From contig NZ_CP081495.1 of assembly GCF_025919725.1 (NCBI RefSeq), forward strand, positions 868,001 to 932,000: a stretch of 64,000 bases of DNA, in the 5' to 3' direction. Of this stretch, positions 34,802-43,308 are shown in pieces (the first letter of the stretch is position 1; every line of letters starts with the position of its first letter). The notes under the pieces were generated by a model that saw nothing but the letters and a program-made list of their open reading frames with translations, did no database searches and was not told the DNA's origin. The stretch comes from Flavobacterium agricola (lineage in GTDB: Bacteria; Bacteroidota; Bacteroidia; Flavobacteriales; Flavobacteriaceae). The position numbers and the translations under genes were made by a program.

Positions 34802-36343
34802 ATGAGAAATTTTTATTTACTTATTGTATTATTTTTTACTGTTGCTTTACAAGCACAACCGTGTTTTCAAAACAGAAATGTTGTTATCACCTCTGCTTAT
34901 GCTACAAATTCTGACGGGAAATATAAAGACGATATTTTATGGTTAACTTGGGGAGGCAAAACAACAGGTTACGATTTTGGAACTCCAGATGTTATATTAA
35001 AAGACGGAGACAAATCTTTTGCTTCTATTCCTTTAGGTAACAACAAATACCTTTGCGTTGAAGCAACTATTGAAATGCTAAATGACAATAGAAATATGAG
35101 GATTAAAACTTACCGACCAGGAAATTATTCAGGAGATTCTATGGACAATTGGTATAATATTGGTGGTACTGATCAAAAAAACAGGCTAATTGCTGGAATT
35201 GCAAATAATACTGACAGACAATCGTCATATTTTCGAGTAAAAGTGAAGGCAAGTATTAGCGGAATCCCTGTTCAGTTAAAAGGAATGGTTGTTGCGGATG
35301 CAGAATCTATGGATGGTAGTGAATTTATAAGAGCCAAAGGTGAAGGAGAATGGAAGATTTTAGAAGTCAAGAAGCGTACAGAAAGAAGTGAATATTTAAT
35401 TAGAAAAGATAATTCTAGAAATATTATTCAATTTGGACCAGGTAATAATTACGAAACTGCTGCTTTAGCTGTACTTAAATTTAATAATTCAGCGTATAAC
35501 AGTAATAATGAAAATGAAGTAAGTGTTGACTTTTATTTAAAAGGATCAGGACATCAAGCAGTTGCTATTGGGTTAATCACACCTGGTGTAGATTTAGGCG
35601 ATGCCCCCGAATCCTATGGTTCCCCAATACATACTTTAGAGCGATTTGATTTATCTGATGACGGAATAGGCAGTGGCACTTTTAGTTCCAACAATATATC
35701 ATCTGGAAGTTGGTTTGAATCTTGGCCATTTTATAGCAATAAATCTGTAAATATTAATAAAGAAAACTACAAAGAATCCGATATATTACCCAATGCAACA
35801 TCTTATTTAGGATCTGCAAAAGCAGAGCCAAACGTTGGTTCTGTGCACGGAATTCAAGCTGACGGTGATGGAAAAGGAACAAATGAAGAAGATGCATGGC
35901 CAGCAGAATTTAAACAATTTACTTTAAAAGCTGCATTTTATCAGGAAGGACAAAAAATTATTGCTAAAATTCCTTATCACTCTCAAACCAGCGGTTACAT
36001 AACAGCTTGGATAGATTTGAATGGGGATGGTAAGTTTGGAAGCAATGGTCCAGAAACGATTAAAATAGCTGGAACAGGTGGTTTTTCAAGAAGTAACGAT
36101 TCGCATTTTGAATTTGCTTTTGCTACTATTTCACCAAACCAAAACGGAATTGCAACTTTAGAATGGACAATTCCTGAACAAAGAACGCAACGTAATACGT
36201 TTGTTCGTTTACGAATTGCAGAACAATTCAACGAAATTTCTAGCCCTATTAGCGCTGCCATAAACGGCGAAGTAGAAGATCATAAAATATACATTATAGC
36301 ACCTGCGGTTACCAACCCGGTACTAAAAAGTAATGCTAAATAA
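34802..36343 (+). CDS. secreted CshA/GEVED-type surface protein
   Basis: 513 aa, signal peptide residues 1-19. The N-terminal half (about 20-265), with SDGKYKDDILWLTWG and later FYLKGSGHQAVAIGL, resembles the non-repetitive domain of streptococcal CshA-type adhesins. The DLGDAPESYGSP motif (about residue 262) and the C-terminal ITAWIDLNGDGKF...AINGEVEDHKIYI are hallmarks of the GEVED domain found in surface proteins. No membrane anchor and no recognisable type IX sorting signal at the end, so how it stays on or leaves the cell is open. Probably adhesion-related. Confidence 0.72.
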   Translation: MRNFYLLIVLFFTVALQAQPCFQNRNVVITSAYATNSDGKYKDDILWLTWGGKTTGYDFGTPDVILKDGDKSFASIPLGNNKYLCVEATIEMLNDNRNMRIKTYRPGNYSGDSMDNWYNIGGTDQKNRLIAGIANNTDRQSSYFRVKVKASISGIPVQLKGMVVADAESMDGSEFIRAKGEGEWKILEVKKRTERSEYLIRKDNSRNIIQFGPGNNYETAALAVLKFNNSAYNSNNENEVSVDFYLKGSGHQAVAIGLITPGVDLGDAPESYGSPIHTLERFDLSDDGIGSGTFSSNNISSGSWFESWPFYSNKSVNINKENYKESDILPNATSYLGSAKAEPNVGSVHGIQADGDGKGTNEEDAWPAEFKQFTLKAAFYQEGQKIIAKIPYHSQTSGYITAWIDLNGDGKFGSNGPETIKIAGTGGFSRSNDSHFEFAFATISPNQNGIATLEWTIPEQRTQRNTFVRLRIAEQFNEISSPISAAINGEVEDHKIYIIAPAVTNPVLKSNAK

Positions 36344-36374
36344 AAAAAGGTTCTCGTAACGAGAACCTTTTTTT
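36342..36374. terminator. bidirectional terminator after the surface-protein operon
   Basis: GGTTCTCG/CGAGAACC stem (36349-36356, 36360-36367), loop TAA, flanked by seven A and seven T. Confidence 0.88.
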
Positions 36375-36375
36375 A

Positions 36376-36951
36376 TTACCCTATTTTAACACCTAACAAC
36401 TTATAAAATTCTTTTAAAATTGCCGGATGCCCAGGCCAAGCTGGTGAAGTAACTAAATTCCCATCAACAACAGCCTGATCTGCCGCAATATCAACATAAG
36501 TTCCACCTGCCAAAGTAACTTCAGGTCCAACCGCAGGATAAGCTGTAAGCTTTCTGCCTTGAATTACTTGAGCTGCAGTTAAAATCTGAATACCGTGGCA
36601 AATAGCAGCAACGGGTTTATTTGTATTAAAAAAATGTTTAGTAAAATCTAAAACCAGTTTGTTTAAACGAATGTACTCTGGTGCACGACCGCCGCAAACA
36701 TAAAGCCCGTCATAATCTTCAACCTTAACATCGGTAAACGTTTTGTTTATAACAAAATTATGCCCTCGTAATTCTACATAGGTCTGAAATCCAACAAAAT
36801 CATGTATTGCAGTTGCAATCGTATCGCCTTTTTTCTTATCTGGGCAAACAACATCAACCTCTACTCCTACCGCTAACAACGCTTGGTAAGGCACCATAAT
36901 TTCATAATCCTCTACAAAATCGCCTGCTAGCATTAGTACTTTTTTGCTCAT
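36376..36951 (-). CDS. DJ-1/PfpI family protein
   Basis: 191 aa. The nucleophile elbow AAICHGIQIL (Cys about 117) and the N-terminal GDFVEDYEIMVPYQAL with its conserved Glu match the PfpI/YhbO-like branch of the DJ-1 superfamily. Members are proposed deglycases, stress-protective hydrolases or amidases; the reaction cannot be fixed by sequence alone. Monocistronic and divergent from the csaA-like gene, 46 bp apart. Confidence 0.85.
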   Translation of the reverse strand: MSKKVLMLAGDFVEDYEIMVPYQALLAVGVEVDVVCPDKKKGDTIATAIHDFVGFQTYVELRGHNFVINKTFTDVKVEDYDGLYVCGGRAPEYIRLNKLVLDFTKHFFNTNKPVAAICHGIQILTAAQVIQGRKLTAYPAVGPEVTLAGGTYVDIAADQAVVDGNLVTSPAWPGHPAILKEFYKLLGVKIG

Positions 36952-36997
36952 ATTTTATTATTTTAGTGATTAGATATTTTAAATATAAGCAATAATA

Positions 36998-37345
36998 ATG
37001 AAACAAAAACCAAATATTACTTGGCAAGATTTTGAAAAAGTTGATATACGCGTGGGTACAATAAAAGCTGCAAAAATTTTTGAAAAGGCAAAAAAGCCAG
37101 CATTTCAGCTAGAAATTGATTTTGGTTCAGAACTCGGCATCAAAAAATCATCAGCGCAGATTACTGATTTTTATATGCCCGAGCAGCTAATTAACCAACA
37201 AATAATTGCTGTTATTAATTTTGACCCCAAGCAGATTGCTAATTTTATGAGCGAATGTTTGGTTTTAGGCATTTTAAATCAATCCAATCAGGTAACATTA
37301 ATACAACCTAATTTAAAAGCGAATAATGGCGATTGCATTGCATAA
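36998..37345 (+). CDS. csaA: CsaA-like tRNA-binding domain protein
   Basis: 115 aa, a single OB-fold tRNA-binding domain. FEKVDIRVGTIKAAKIFEKAKKPAFQLEIDFG and KKSSAQITDFY are characteristic (key runs DIRVGTI and KSSAQIT), as is the ending ECLVLGIL. CsaA proteins act as chaperone-like factors in protein export or as structure-specific tRNA binders. The rlmH gene follows after 35 bp but has its own promoter box. Confidence 0.85.
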   Translation: MKQKPNITWQDFEKVDIRVGTIKAAKIFEKAKKPAFQLEIDFGSELGIKKSSAQITDFYMPEQLINQQIIAVINFDPKQIANFMSECLVLGILNQSNQVTLIQPNLKANNGDCIA

Positions 37346-37367
37346 GCTTATAAAAATTGTACTTTTG
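37338..37367 (+). promoter_or_regulatory. rlmH promoter
   Basis: TTG (37338-37340), 19-nt spacer, TACTTTTG (37360-37367), an exact -7 match. The -33 is in the last codons of csaA. The start codon at 37381 gives a leader of only about 8 nt. Confidence 0.5.
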
Positions 37368-37380
37368 CAAAAAAACAACT

Positions 37381-37854
37381 ATGAACATTAAGCTTTTAGC
37401 GATAGGCAAAACAGATCATAAAGCGTTACAAGCTTTGATTGATGAATATACCAAGCGCCTTTCTTTTTACATAAAATTTGATTTAGATATAATTCCGGAT
37501 ATAAAAAACGTTAAAAACTTATCTGAAAAACAACAAAAAGAAAAAGAAGGCGAACTTATTTTAAGCAAAATAGCACCTACCGATCATTTAATTTTATTAG
37601 ATGAAAACGGCAAAAACTTCAGCTCGGTTGCTTTTGCTGATGAATTACAGAAAAAAATGAACGCCGGTATTAAAACCTTAGTTTTTGTAATTGGCGGACC
37701 TTACGGATTTTCGGACGAGGTTTACCAGCAAGCTAAAGGTAAAATTTCTTTATCAAAAATGACTTTTTCTCATCAAATGGTGCGTTTATTTGTTATTGAA
37801 CAAATTTATCGTGGTTTTACCATTTTACGTAACGAACCGTATCATCATCAATAA
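37381..37854 (+). CDS. rlmH: 23S rRNA pseudouridine-1915 N3-methyltransferase
   Basis: 157 aa from ATG 37381 (MNIKLLAIGKTDHKAL); the open frame starts earlier, but those residues overlap the promoter. The SPOUT-fold SAM site VFVIGGPYGFSDEVY and the C-terminal SLSKMTFSHQMVRLFVIEQIYRGF...NEPYHH signature are complete (short runs IGGPYGF and NEPYHH). It modifies helix 69 of 23S rRNA on assembled ribosomes. Length is standard. Confidence 0.95.
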   Translation: MNIKLLAIGKTDHKALQALIDEYTKRLSFYIKFDLDIIPDIKNVKNLSEKQQKEKEGELILSKIAPTDHLILLDENGKNFSSVAFADELQKKMNAGIKTLVFVIGGPYGFSDEVYQQAKGKISLSKMTFSHQMVRLFVIEQIYRGFTILRNEPYHHQ

Positions 37855-37892
37855 AATCAATTAAAAAGCTTTTAAGCCCTAAAAATATAATT

Positions 37893-38447
37893 ATGAGTAC
37901 AACTTGGTATGAATGTAAAGTAAAATACAGAAAATTAGATGATAATGCTGTACAAAAATTAGTTAGCGAAATATATTTGGTTGATGCCATGTCGTACACC
38001 GAAGCCGAATCTAGAATTAGCGAAGAAATGAGCGCTTATGTTGGTGAAGAATTTAAAATTACAACAATAAAAACTGCAAATTTTTCAGAAATTCATCCGT
38101 TCGAAAATTCCGATCGTTGGTTTAAATCTAAAGTTTCATTAATTGCTTTTGATGAAGAAAGCGGTAAAGAACGTAAGTCTAATTTATACATTTTAGTTCA
38201 GGCAAATGATGTAAAAGAAGCTTTTGATAATACAACTGAAGTAATGAAAACAACGTTAGGAGAATATAGTATTCCAGCAATCTCAGAATCGCCGATTGTA
38301 GATGTTTTTCCTTATTTTAGTGGAACTGAAAAAGAATTAGAACAAGTAGAGCGCTTTAATGCTATAAAAGCTTCTAAACCAAAAGTTGAAATTGATAATT
38401 ACGTGCAAGAAACTACTGCCGATTTATTAGCTGCAGAAAATCAATAA
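37893..38447 (+). CDS. DUF4494 protein
   Basis: 184 aa, soluble, acidic. TWYECKVKYRKLDD at the start, the VDAMSYTEAESRI helix and ENSDRWFKSKVSLIAFDEESGKE (short form RWFKSKV) identify the Bacteroidota family DUF4494. The C-terminal 25 residues look disordered. Function unknown. It is 38 bp after rlmH and probably in the same transcript, ending in a terminator shared with the convergent lipoprotein gene. Confidence 0.8.
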   Translation: MSTTWYECKVKYRKLDDNAVQKLVSEIYLVDAMSYTEAESRISEEMSAYVGEEFKITTIKTANFSEIHPFENSDRWFKSKVSLIAFDEESGKERKSNLYILVQANDVKEAFDNTTEVMKTTLGEYSIPAISESPIVDVFPYFSGTEKELEQVERFNAIKASKPKVEIDNYVQETTADLLAAENQ

Positions 38448-38468
38448 ATCTTAAAAAGATTAAACCAT

Positions 38469-38506
38469 AAAAAAATCCTTTAAATTAATATTTAAAGGAT
38501 TTTTTT
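38469..38506. terminator. bidirectional terminator
   Basis: Perfect 17-bp stem (38469-38485 with 38490-38506), loop TAAT, A/T-run ends; between the DUF4494 gene and the convergent lipoprotein gene. Confidence 0.88.
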
Positions 38507-38507
38507 A

Positions 38508-39149
38508 TTAATAAACCATTTCTGTTGTGGCAATTCGCACATTGGGCAAACTAATTTTTGTTAAGTTAAGCTTGGTTTGCAAATACGTTTCAAAGGTTAT
38601 ATTTTTATCAAAAGCCAAAGATAAAACGACAGGTTGCTCAGGAAATTTTTGATTTAAAACAGCATTAATCTGCTTTAAATCAACTAATTCATCAGCTAAA
38701 AAAACAGCTCCGTTTTTATCTATTGTTAAAATTTGGTTTGTTCTTGCATTTTCTTGCAGATTGGGTTTTGCACCTAATTCGTAAACCACATGTTCAATGG
38801 GCATAAATGCTACGGTTTTGGCAACAGTATCCATGTAGGTATAAAAATTAGGCATCATTTCTTCGGCCGCTTTTTTGTACTTTTTATCTTGTAAGCGTTT
38901 AACTTCCGGAATTACTAAATACAAAGGCAAGCGCTTATCAACCTCAAATAACCAATTGGTTTGCGTTATGGTTGCATCATCTTTTACATCAATTTGTACA
39001 GAATCGTTTTGTAGGTTGTACAACATAGCAATGTTAGAATAATCGGCCATTTCGGTAAGTAAAGTTACGTCAGATTGCGGCACGTAAATGGCTTGTTTTT
39101 TGCAACTTGCTAAAACAAGTAAGCCAAGTAAGCTATAAAATAGTTTCAT
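38508..39149 (-). CDS. hypothetical lipoprotein, 213 aa
   Basis: Signal ends LVLASC (Cys16). The mature part shows two possible subdomains: a region with MADYSNIAMLYNLQNDSVQIDV (residues about 33-54) and a C-terminal part VVLSLAFDKNITFETYLQTKLNL that loosely recalls ExbD-like periplasmic folds, which I do not press. It starts inside the folP 3' end (17-bp overlap), so it is translated from the folP transcript. Confidence 0.65.
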   Translation of the reverse strand: MKLFYSLLGLLVLASCKKQAIYVPQSDVTLLTEMADYSNIAMLYNLQNDSVQIDVKDDATITQTNWLFEVDKRLPLYLVIPEVKRLQDKKYKKAAEEMMPNFYTYMDTVAKTVAFMPIEHVVYELGAKPNLQENARTNQILTIDKNGAVFLADELVDLKQINAVLNQKFPEQPVVLSLAFDKNITFETYLQTKLNLTKISLPNVRIATTEMVY

Positions 39150-39978
39150 GTTTTATGGTTTGGTTTACTAATTTAATACATTCTACCGCTTCTTTAACAT
39201 CGTGAGCTCGTAATAATTTAGCACCTTTTAACAAAGATATGGTATGTAAAACCGTTGTGCCGTTTAATGCTTCGGCTGGTTTTGTGCCTAAAAATTTATA
39301 AATCATTGATTTACGAGATAATGCCGAAAGAATTGGATATTCTAAGATATGAAAAACATCTAAATTATTTAGCACTTCGTAATTCTGATCGGTTGTTTTA
39401 GAGAAACCAAATCCCGGATCAATAATAATATCGGTTATTTGATGTGCGTGAGCTGCTGCAATACGTTCTGAAAAATACTGAATCATTTCTTTAGTAATGT
39501 CTTCATATTGATGCAAATCTTTCATGGTTTGCGGGTTACCACGCATGTGCATCATAATATAAGGCACTTTGTTTTTACCAACTACAGCCAACATATTATC
39601 ATCTAACAAACCAGCAGCAATATCGTTAATTATAGCAGCACCGGCATCAATGGCAGCTTGGGCAACTTGTGCACGAAACGTATCTATAGATAAAACCGCC
39701 TCCGGAAAACGTTGTGTTATAGCGCTAACAATTGGTATTAAACGTTCTATTTCTTCTTGTTCCGAAACAAAAACCGCATCCGGACGTGAAGAATAAGCGC
39801 CAACATCAATAATTGCAGCACCTTCAGTTAACATTTTTTCGGTTTGGTTTAAAAAATCAGCATCCGATTTGTACTTTCCACCATCAAAAAACGAATCCGG
39901 GGTAATGTTTAAAATTCCCATTACTTTTGGCTCGTCAAAACTCATTAGTTTTCCTTTGCAATTTATTGTTGTTCTCAT
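39133..39978 (-). CDS. folP: dihydropteroate synthase
   Basis: 281 aa TIM barrel. MGILNITPDSFFDGGKY (about residues 20-36), the SIDTFRAQVA motif and IDPGFGFSKTTDQNY with the final LRAHDVKEA are all present. It joins p-aminobenzoate to the pterin pyrophosphate in folate synthesis and is the sulfonamide target. Divergent from the DUF1599 operon, 84 bp apart. Confidence 0.95.
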   Translation of the reverse strand: MRTTINCKGKLMSFDEPKVMGILNITPDSFFDGGKYKSDADFLNQTEKMLTEGAAIIDVGAYSSRPDAVFVSEQEEIERLIPIVSAITQRFPEAVLSIDTFRAQVAQAAIDAGAAIINDIAAGLLDDNMLAVVGKNKVPYIMMHMRGNPQTMKDLHQYEDITKEMIQYFSERIAAAHAHQITDIIIDPGFGFSKTTDQNYEVLNNLDVFHILEYPILSALSRKSMIYKFLGTKPAEALNGTTVLHTISLLKGAKLLRAHDVKEAVECIKLVNQTIKHETIL

Positions 39979-40006
39979 TTTATATTGGGTATTCGTAATC
40001 TTAATA

Positions 40007-40037
40007 TTGTATTTGTTTTTCTAAATCGTTACTTTTG
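40007..40037 (+). promoter_or_regulatory. promoter of the DUF1599-tpiA operon
   Basis: TTG (40007-40009), 20-nt spacer, TACTTTTG (40030-40037), exact -7 match, with start codon 25 nt further on. Confidence 0.55.
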
Positions 40038-40062
40038 AAAAAAGTTGTAACAAATATACGTA

Positions 40063-40608
40063 ATGAATAACACATCTGCCGAATATGATCAGGTAATTCA
40101 GGCTTGCCGCGATTTATATACTAAAAAATTAAAAGATTATGGTTGTGCATGGCGCATTTTTAGATTGCCATCATTAACCGATCAAATTTTCATTAAAGCG
40201 CAACGCATCAGAAGTTTGCAAGAAAACGCGGTGCGCAAAATTGATGAAGACGAAACGGCAGAATTTATTGGCATTATTAATTATTCGGTAATGGCATTAA
40301 TTCAGATTGAAAAAGGTTATGCCAATCAACCCGATTTAAGTAATGAAGAAGCGACTGATTTGTACGACAAAAACATTGCTATTACCAAGCAACTAATGTT
40401 AGATAAAAACCACGATTATGGCGAAGCTTGGCGCGATATGCGAATTAGCTCTTTAACCGATATTATTTTACAAAAAATTTTACGCGTAAAACAAATAGAA
40501 GATAATCAGGGTAAAACGCTTGTTTCTGAAGGCATTGATGCCAATTATCAGGACATGATTAACTACGCCGTTTTTGCTTTAATTCATTTAGGTTTTAACA
40601 AACAATAA
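40063..40608 (+). CDS. DUF1599 protein with internal duplication
   Basis: 181 aa made of two similar halves. Half one (about residues 17-85) has KDYGCAWRIF...SLTDQIFIKAQRI...INYSVMALIQIEKG. Half two (about 106-178) has HDYGEAWRDM...SLTDIILQKILRV...INYAVFALIHLGF. The repeated DYGxAWR, SLTD and INYxVxALI motifs are clear. The helical pattern could belong to the MazG-like nucleotide pyrophosphatase type, but that is a guess. First gene of the operon to tpiA; the BT_3928 gene follows 13 bp on. Confidence 0.8.
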   Translation: MNNTSAEYDQVIQACRDLYTKKLKDYGCAWRIFRLPSLTDQIFIKAQRIRSLQENAVRKIDEDETAEFIGIINYSVMALIQIEKGYANQPDLSNEEATDLYDKNIAITKQLMLDKNHDYGEAWRDMRISSLTDIILQKILRVKQIEDNQGKTLVSEGIDANYQDMINYAVFALIHLGFNKQ

Positions 40609-40621
40609 TCCCAAATTCATT

Positions 40622-41725
40622 ATGAAAGTACTAGTTAAGTTTGCACAATATTTTGTTGGAATTTTATTTATAATTTCTGGTTTAATTAAATTGAACGATC
40701 CGGTTGGTTTTTCGTTTAAACTAGAAGAATATTTTTCGGAATCGGTTTTAAACCTTCCTTTCCTCATTCCATTCGCTTTACTATTTGCCGTAGTTGTTGT
40801 AATTTTTGAAATTGTTTTAGGGGTTGCCCTACTATTAGGTTACAAAGCCAAATTGGTAAATTGGTTGTTATTGGGGCTAATTGTGTTTTTTACCTTTTTA
40901 ACGTTTTACTCAGCTTATTTTAATAAGGTAACCGACTGCGGTTGTTTTGGAGATGCCATAAAACTTACTCCGTGGGAATCATTCACAAAAGATATTGTTT
41001 TATTGGTACTAATTTTAATTTTAATGGCAGGTGAAAAATATATAAAACCAGTATTAGATAATGTTCAGGCTTTATTTACTATTTTTATTTCGTACACAAT
41101 TTGTTTATTTATTGCATATTACGTTTTAAATCACCTTCCTATTACCGATTTCAGAGCGTATAAAGTTGGAACCGATATCGCAAAGGGAATGGAGATTCCT
41201 GCAGATGCACCAAAAGATGAATTTGAAATGACTTTTGTTTACAATATTAACGGAGTTGATACGCCAATTAGTTATAATGAAATGATGAGCAACGGTGTGC
41301 CAGAAGGTGCAACATTTGTTTCTAGCGAATCAAAACTAATTAAAAAAGGATACGAAGCGCCTATTCACGATTTTTCAATCGAGAAAGATGGACAAGATTA
41401 TACTGAGCAAGTTTTAAATCAGGACAAAGTTGTTTTATACACGGCTTATGATTTAACAAAATCAGATGAAGAAGCTTTAGTTGCTTTAAACGATTTTACA
41501 AAACAAGCCCAAGAAAAAGGATATCAAGTTTTAGCTTTAACCGCTACTAACGACGAGAATATTGCTAAAATTAAAAACAATTTAAAACTAACGTACGATT
41601 TTTATTTTTGCGATGGTACAACCATAAAAACCATTGAACGTGCAAATCCAAGCATTGTAGTTTTAAACAAAGGTGTAATAATGGATAAAAAACACTTTAA
41701 CGATTTAGATCAAATTAATCTGTAA
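40622..41725 (+). CDS. BT_3928-type membrane protein (DoxX/MauE-like) with periplasmic domain
   Basis: 367 aa. Four or five N-terminal membrane segments (about residues 5-165) hold LFIISGLIKLNDPVGFSFKLEEYF and the FNKVTDCGCFGDAI motif with two cysteines, as in MauE/DoxX-like redox membrane proteins. The C-terminal 190 residues are soluble, and the end (VLALTATNDENIAK...YDFYFCDGTTIK) looks thioredoxin-like. NCBI names this family BT_3928. A role in periplasmic redox is plausible, especially with a thioredoxin-like gene two genes downstream. Confidence 0.8.
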   Translation: MKVLVKFAQYFVGILFIISGLIKLNDPVGFSFKLEEYFSESVLNLPFLIPFALLFAVVVVIFEIVLGVALLLGYKAKLVNWLLLGLIVFFTFLTFYSAYFNKVTDCGCFGDAIKLTPWESFTKDIVLLVLILILMAGEKYIKPVLDNVQALFTIFISYTICLFIAYYVLNHLPITDFRAYKVGTDIAKGMEIPADAPKDEFEMTFVYNINGVDTPISYNEMMSNGVPEGATFVSSESKLIKKGYEAPIHDFSIEKDGQDYTEQVLNQDKVVLYTAYDLTKSDEEALVALNDFTKQAQEKGYQVLALTATNDENIAKIKNNLKLTYDFYFCDGTTIKTIERANPSIVVLNKGVIMDKKHFNDLDQINL

Positions 41726-41736
41726 TTTAAAAAAAC

Positions 41737-42813
41737 TTGATTCGTTATCTATTTAAAAAATGCTGTTATGCAATGGTTACCTTATTCGGGGTTGTAACAG
41801 TAATTTTTTTACTGTTTAACGTTTTACCTGGTGATCCGGCACGAATGATGTTGGATCAGAATGAAAATTCTGAACAATTAGCGCGAATACGAAAGAACTT
41901 AGGGCTTGATAAACCTGTTTTTACACAATATGTGTATTATTTAAACGATCTATCTCCTATTTCTTTTCACAGCAATGATGCCGAAAATTATACCCATTTG
42001 GCACCAAATAAATATCAAGTTGCGGCTAAAATTAATTTAGGAGCAGGAAACTTGGCTTTAAAAGCACCTTATTTACGCGAAAGCTTTCAGAAAAACGGTA
42101 AAAAGGTAAGTCAAATTATTGCAGATACGTTGCCTAATACTATAATATTGGCATTTTCTGCCATTATTATTGCTGTGATTATTGGCATTGCATTAGGTAT
42201 TGTTTCTGCCCTTTATAAAAACACATGGCTCGACAAAACCATTGCTGTAATAAGTACTTTGGGCATGAGCGTTCCGTCTTTTTTTGCAGCTATTTTATTT
42301 GCTTTTGTTTTTGGTTATTTGTTGCATGAAACTACAGGCCTAAACATGAGCGGAAGTTTGGTTGAAGTTGACGATTTTGGAGAAGGAAAACACCTAGCAT
42401 GGAAAAATTTAATTTTACCCGCAGTTGTTTTAGGCATTCGCCCGTTAGGCGTTGTAATACAATTGATGCGAAATTCGCTGTTAGAAGTTTTATCTTTTGA
42501 TTATATCCGAACGGCTAAGGCCAAAGGCCTTTCTAACAAACAAATCGTTTTAAAACATGCGCTCAAAAACGCTTTAAATCCGGTAGTTACGGCTTTATCT
42601 GGTTGGTTTGCTTCTATGTTAGCTGGCGCGGTTTTTGTTGAGTTTATTTTTGGTTGGAATGGTCTCGGCAAAGAAATTGTAGATGCCTTAAATACCTTAG
42701 ATTTGCCTGTAATTATGGGTGCCGTTTTAATAATTGCAACCACATTTATTATCATAAATATATTGGTAGATATTATTTATGCTTACTTAGATCCTAAAAT
42801 TAAATTAGAATAG
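41737..42813 (+). CDS. ABC transporter permease (DppB/OppB type), TTG start
   Basis: 358 aa. The TTG at 41737 is the right start: it gives the canonical N-terminus MIRYLFKKCCYAMVTLFGVVTVIF. The first ATG is twelve codons later, within the first membrane helix. A large periplasmic insert (about residues 45-135) is followed by five membrane segments and the EAA-type loop EVLSFDYIRTAKAKGLSNKQIVLKHALKNAL (key run RTAKAKGLS). It belongs to the dipeptide/oligopeptide permease family. No second permease, ATPase or binding protein is adjacent, so it must find partners elsewhere. Confidence 0.88.
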   Translation: MIRYLFKKCCYAMVTLFGVVTVIFLLFNVLPGDPARMMLDQNENSEQLARIRKNLGLDKPVFTQYVYYLNDLSPISFHSNDAENYTHLAPNKYQVAAKINLGAGNLALKAPYLRESFQKNGKKVSQIIADTLPNTIILAFSAIIIAVIIGIALGIVSALYKNTWLDKTIAVISTLGMSVPSFFAAILFAFVFGYLLHETTGLNMSGSLVEVDDFGEGKHLAWKNLILPAVVLGIRPLGVVIQLMRNSLLEVLSFDYIRTAKAKGLSNKQIVLKHALKNALNPVVTALSGWFASMLAGAVFVEFIFGWNGLGKEIVDALNTLDLPVIMGAVLIIATTFIIINILVDIIYAYLDPKIKLE

Positions 42814-42816
42814 AAC

Positions 42817-43308
42817 ATGAAAAAGAAATTTATACTTTTAAGCTTTATATTACTAAGCGCAGTAACCGTAGCACAAACTAAATTTAACGAAACTGCGTTA
42901 AATTATAAAATGGAGCTTTTAGATGGTAAAACGCAAACCTTTAAAAAAATATTAAATAAGTACAAAGGCAAAACCGTTTTAATTGATGTTTGGGCTTCTT
43001 GGTGCCCCGACTGTATTAAAGGTTTGCCAAAACTAAAAGAATTACAAGCACAGCACCCAGAGGTGGTTTATTTATTTTTAGATTTAGATAAAACCCAAGA
43101 TAAATGGAAAGCTGCTATTGAAAAATACGATATTAAAGGCGAACATATTTATGCCGAAGGCGGAATGAAAAGCGAATTTGGACAAGCAATTAAATTAGAT
43201 TGGATTCCGCGCTACATTTTAATAAACAAAAAAGGAGATATTGAAGTTTTTCGCGCTATAACCGCTGATAACGAAAACTTAGAAACGACATTAAACAAAT
43301 TAAAATAA
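42817..43308 (+). CDS. secreted thioredoxin-like protein (TlpA/ResA type)
   Basis: 163 aa. Signal peptide residues 1-19, thioredoxin fold with VWASWCPDC (Cys63, Cys66) and the cis-proline region WIPRYILINKKG. It is probably a periplasmic disulfide reductant or oxidant. It sits 3 bp after the permease gene, and its stop overlaps the tpiA start by one base (TAATG). Confidence 0.9.
   Translation: MKKKFILLSFILLSAVTVAQTKFNETALNYKMELLDGKTQTFKKILNKYKGKTVLIDVWASWCPDCIKGLPKLKELQAQHPEVVYLFLDLDKTQDKWKAAIEKYDIKGEHIYAEGGMKSEFGQAIKLDWIPRYILINKKGDIEVFRAITADNENLETTLNKLK

Noticed and set aside
41737..41775. ATG downstream of the TTG as start of the ABC permease
   Set aside because: It would remove the conserved basic N-terminus and part of the first membrane helix.
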